From: Arthrobacter sp. MYb213
Lineage (GTDB): Bacteria; Actinomycetota; Actinomycetes; Actinomycetales; Micrococcaceae
Reading direction: 5' to 3'
DNA: 64,000 nt
Assembly (NCBI RefSeq): GCF_002979915.1
Contig: NZ_PCQA01000001.1
Span: 496,001 to 560,000, forward strand
The stretch's first letter is position 1. Each line of letters opens with the position of its first letter. A program made the position numbers and the translations under genes. The notes under the pieces are model-generated. The model saw only the letters and a program-made list of their open reading frames with translations, searched no databases and was not told the DNA's origin. Below are positions 63,152-64,000 of this stretch, one piece after another.

Positions 63152-64000
63152 ATGAGCCAACACCCTGCAGATACCCATGACATGATCCACGTCCGTCAAG
63201 CACGGGAAAATAATCTCCGCGGGGTGGACGCGGACATTCCTAAGCGACGGATCACCGCCTTCACTGGAGTATCTGGCTCAGGTAAATCCTCATTGGTCTT
63301 CGGTACCATCGCCGCCGAGTCCCAACGGCTCATCAACGAAACCTATACGGCGTTTGTGCAATCCTTCATGCCCTCGATGCCACGCCCCGATGTTGAGGTG
63401 CTAGATAACCTCTCGGCCGCGATAGTGGTGAATCAAGAACGTATGGGCGCGAATTCACGATCCACCGTAGGAACCGCCACCGACGCCTACTCGTTGCTGC
63501 GCGTGCTCTACTCGCGCTACTCAAGCCCAAGTGCTGGTGGCGCTGGCGCCTACTCCTTCAATTTAGGAGAGGGCGCGTGTAGCGCCTGCGAAGGTTTTGG
63601 TACCGAAGCAAGTATCGATCTTGATGAACTGTTGGACTGGGATAAAACCCTGAACGAGGGAGCCATCAAGGCCCCAAACTTTGCTCCTGATGCTTGGCTC
63701 TGGCAAACCCTCACCGCCGGCACCGAGCCAGATCTGGATCTGAAGCTCAAAGATATGCCCCAGGAAATGTTGGACCGGATGCTCTATGCACCCTTGGGCA
63801 AGGTCAAACTCAACGGCGCGAACATGAGCTATTCGGGGTTGATCACCCGCATCAAGACCAGCTACATTCACTCGGGTAAGGAAATTAAACAAGCACATAT
63901 CCGTGATTGGATCGCCCGCATTTCTACCACGGCGCCGTGCACGGTCTGTGCCGGAACCCGTTTGAGCGAGAAGGCTCGCGCCTCAAAAGTCGCTGGCCTG
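63152..64000 (+). CDS. UvrA-like ABC ATPase (partial, N-terminal part)
   Basis: 283 residues from the ATG at 63152, frame open to the right edge. IHVRQARENNLRGV and Walker A GVSGSGKSS at ~42-50 show an UvrA first ATP-binding domain; CSACEGFGT (~146) and CTVCAGTR (~267) supply the zinc-finger pairs. The reduced N-terminal region (Gln-loop SFMPSMPRPDVEVL directly after the Walker A region) is that of the shorter UvrA paralogues (~750-800 residues, UvrA2/drug-resistance type) and not of the main ~950-residue excinuclease subunit. Confidence 0.85.
   Translation, partial: MSQHPADTHDMIHVRQARENNLRGVDADIPKRRITAFTGVSGSGKSSLVFGTIAAESQRLINETYTAFVQSFMPSMPRPDVEVLDNLSAAIVVNQERMGANSRSTVGTATDAYSLLRVLYSRYSSPSAGGAGAYSFNLGEGACSACEGFGTEASIDLDELLDWDKTLNEGAIKAPNFAPDAWLWQTLTAGTEPDLDLKLKDMPQEMLDRMLYAPLGKVKLNGANMSYSGLITRIKTSYIHSGKEIKQAHIRDWIARISTTAPCTVCAGTRLSEKARASKVAGL

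Noticed and set aside
1-64000. CRISPR arrays, IS elements, prophage or integron features
   Set aside because: No regularly spaced repeats, transposase, integrase or terminal inverted repeats were found; the only direct repeat of note is the tRNA-His duplication.

Overview
The window looks like an ordinary chromosomal stretch of a moderately high-GC actinobacterium of the Micrococcaceae (Arthrobacter/Glutamicibacter type; genus inferred, not shown). The evidence is: a fatty-acid cluster ordered like mycobacterial htdX-fabG4-fadA2-fadE5, a DUF222/HNH endonuclease, a long-form GAPDH with a ~130-residue N-terminal extension, two polyprenol-phosphomannose-type GT-C mannosyltransferases, a DUF3099/zinc-ribbon/SURF1 trio, an actinobacterial class A RNase P RNA, and several promoters that seem to give leaderless mRNAs. 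No IS element, prophage, CRISPR array or integrase was seen.

Layout. 1-5.7 kb: acyl-chain metabolism (MaoC dehydratase, FabG4-like reductase, thiolase on the minus strand; TetR regulator and large acyl-CoA dehydrogenase divergent on the plus strand). 5.7-11.2 kb: small accessory genes (two DUF1648 membrane proteins, VOC protein, HNH nuclease, esterase, DUF2127 protein). 11.3-20.2 kb: a complete-looking sialic-acid uptake and catabolism operon (nanE, nanK, nanA, peptide-type ABC importer with a fused permease-ATPase, Tat lipoprotein receptor) with a divergent FadR-type regulator and a good operator candidate. 20.3-28.8 kb: aminopeptidase N, a domain-permuted lipoate ligase, L31 type B, an rRNA/tRNA methyltransferase, TauE exporter, ABC ATPase, and a MarR-MFS operon with a near-perfect palindrome. 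28.9-37.7 kb: serB, VanW protein, GNAT, an SDR pair (FabG plus a FabL-like candidate enoyl reductase), DUF3099, zinc ribbon, SURF1, ABC-F. 37.8-44.2 kb: alarmone synthetase with a DUF2637 membrane protein, VanZ-RDD protein, two GT-C mannosyltransferases. 44.3-50.5 kb: oligoribonuclease, two tandem tRNA-His units, a large LuxR-type ATPase regulator with Arg at the P-loop Lys position, an unexplained structured intergenic region, peptide deformylase, a lipoprotein. 50.5-64 kb: GAPDH, rnpB, a disulfide-reductase-like flavoprotein, YaaA, a secreted metallophosphatase behind a PHO-box-like repeat cluster, Nif3-like protein, MsrA, cysK-cysE, a DAACS symporter and the start of a UvrA paralogue that runs off the right edge.

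The most coherent system is the sialate operon. The least explained items are the structured region after the LuxR gene (48.4-48.6 kb), the coding-poor stretch 49.56-50.0 kb, and the pairing of an alarmone synthetase with a DUF2637 membrane protein. No clearly undescribed system can be proven from sequence alone.
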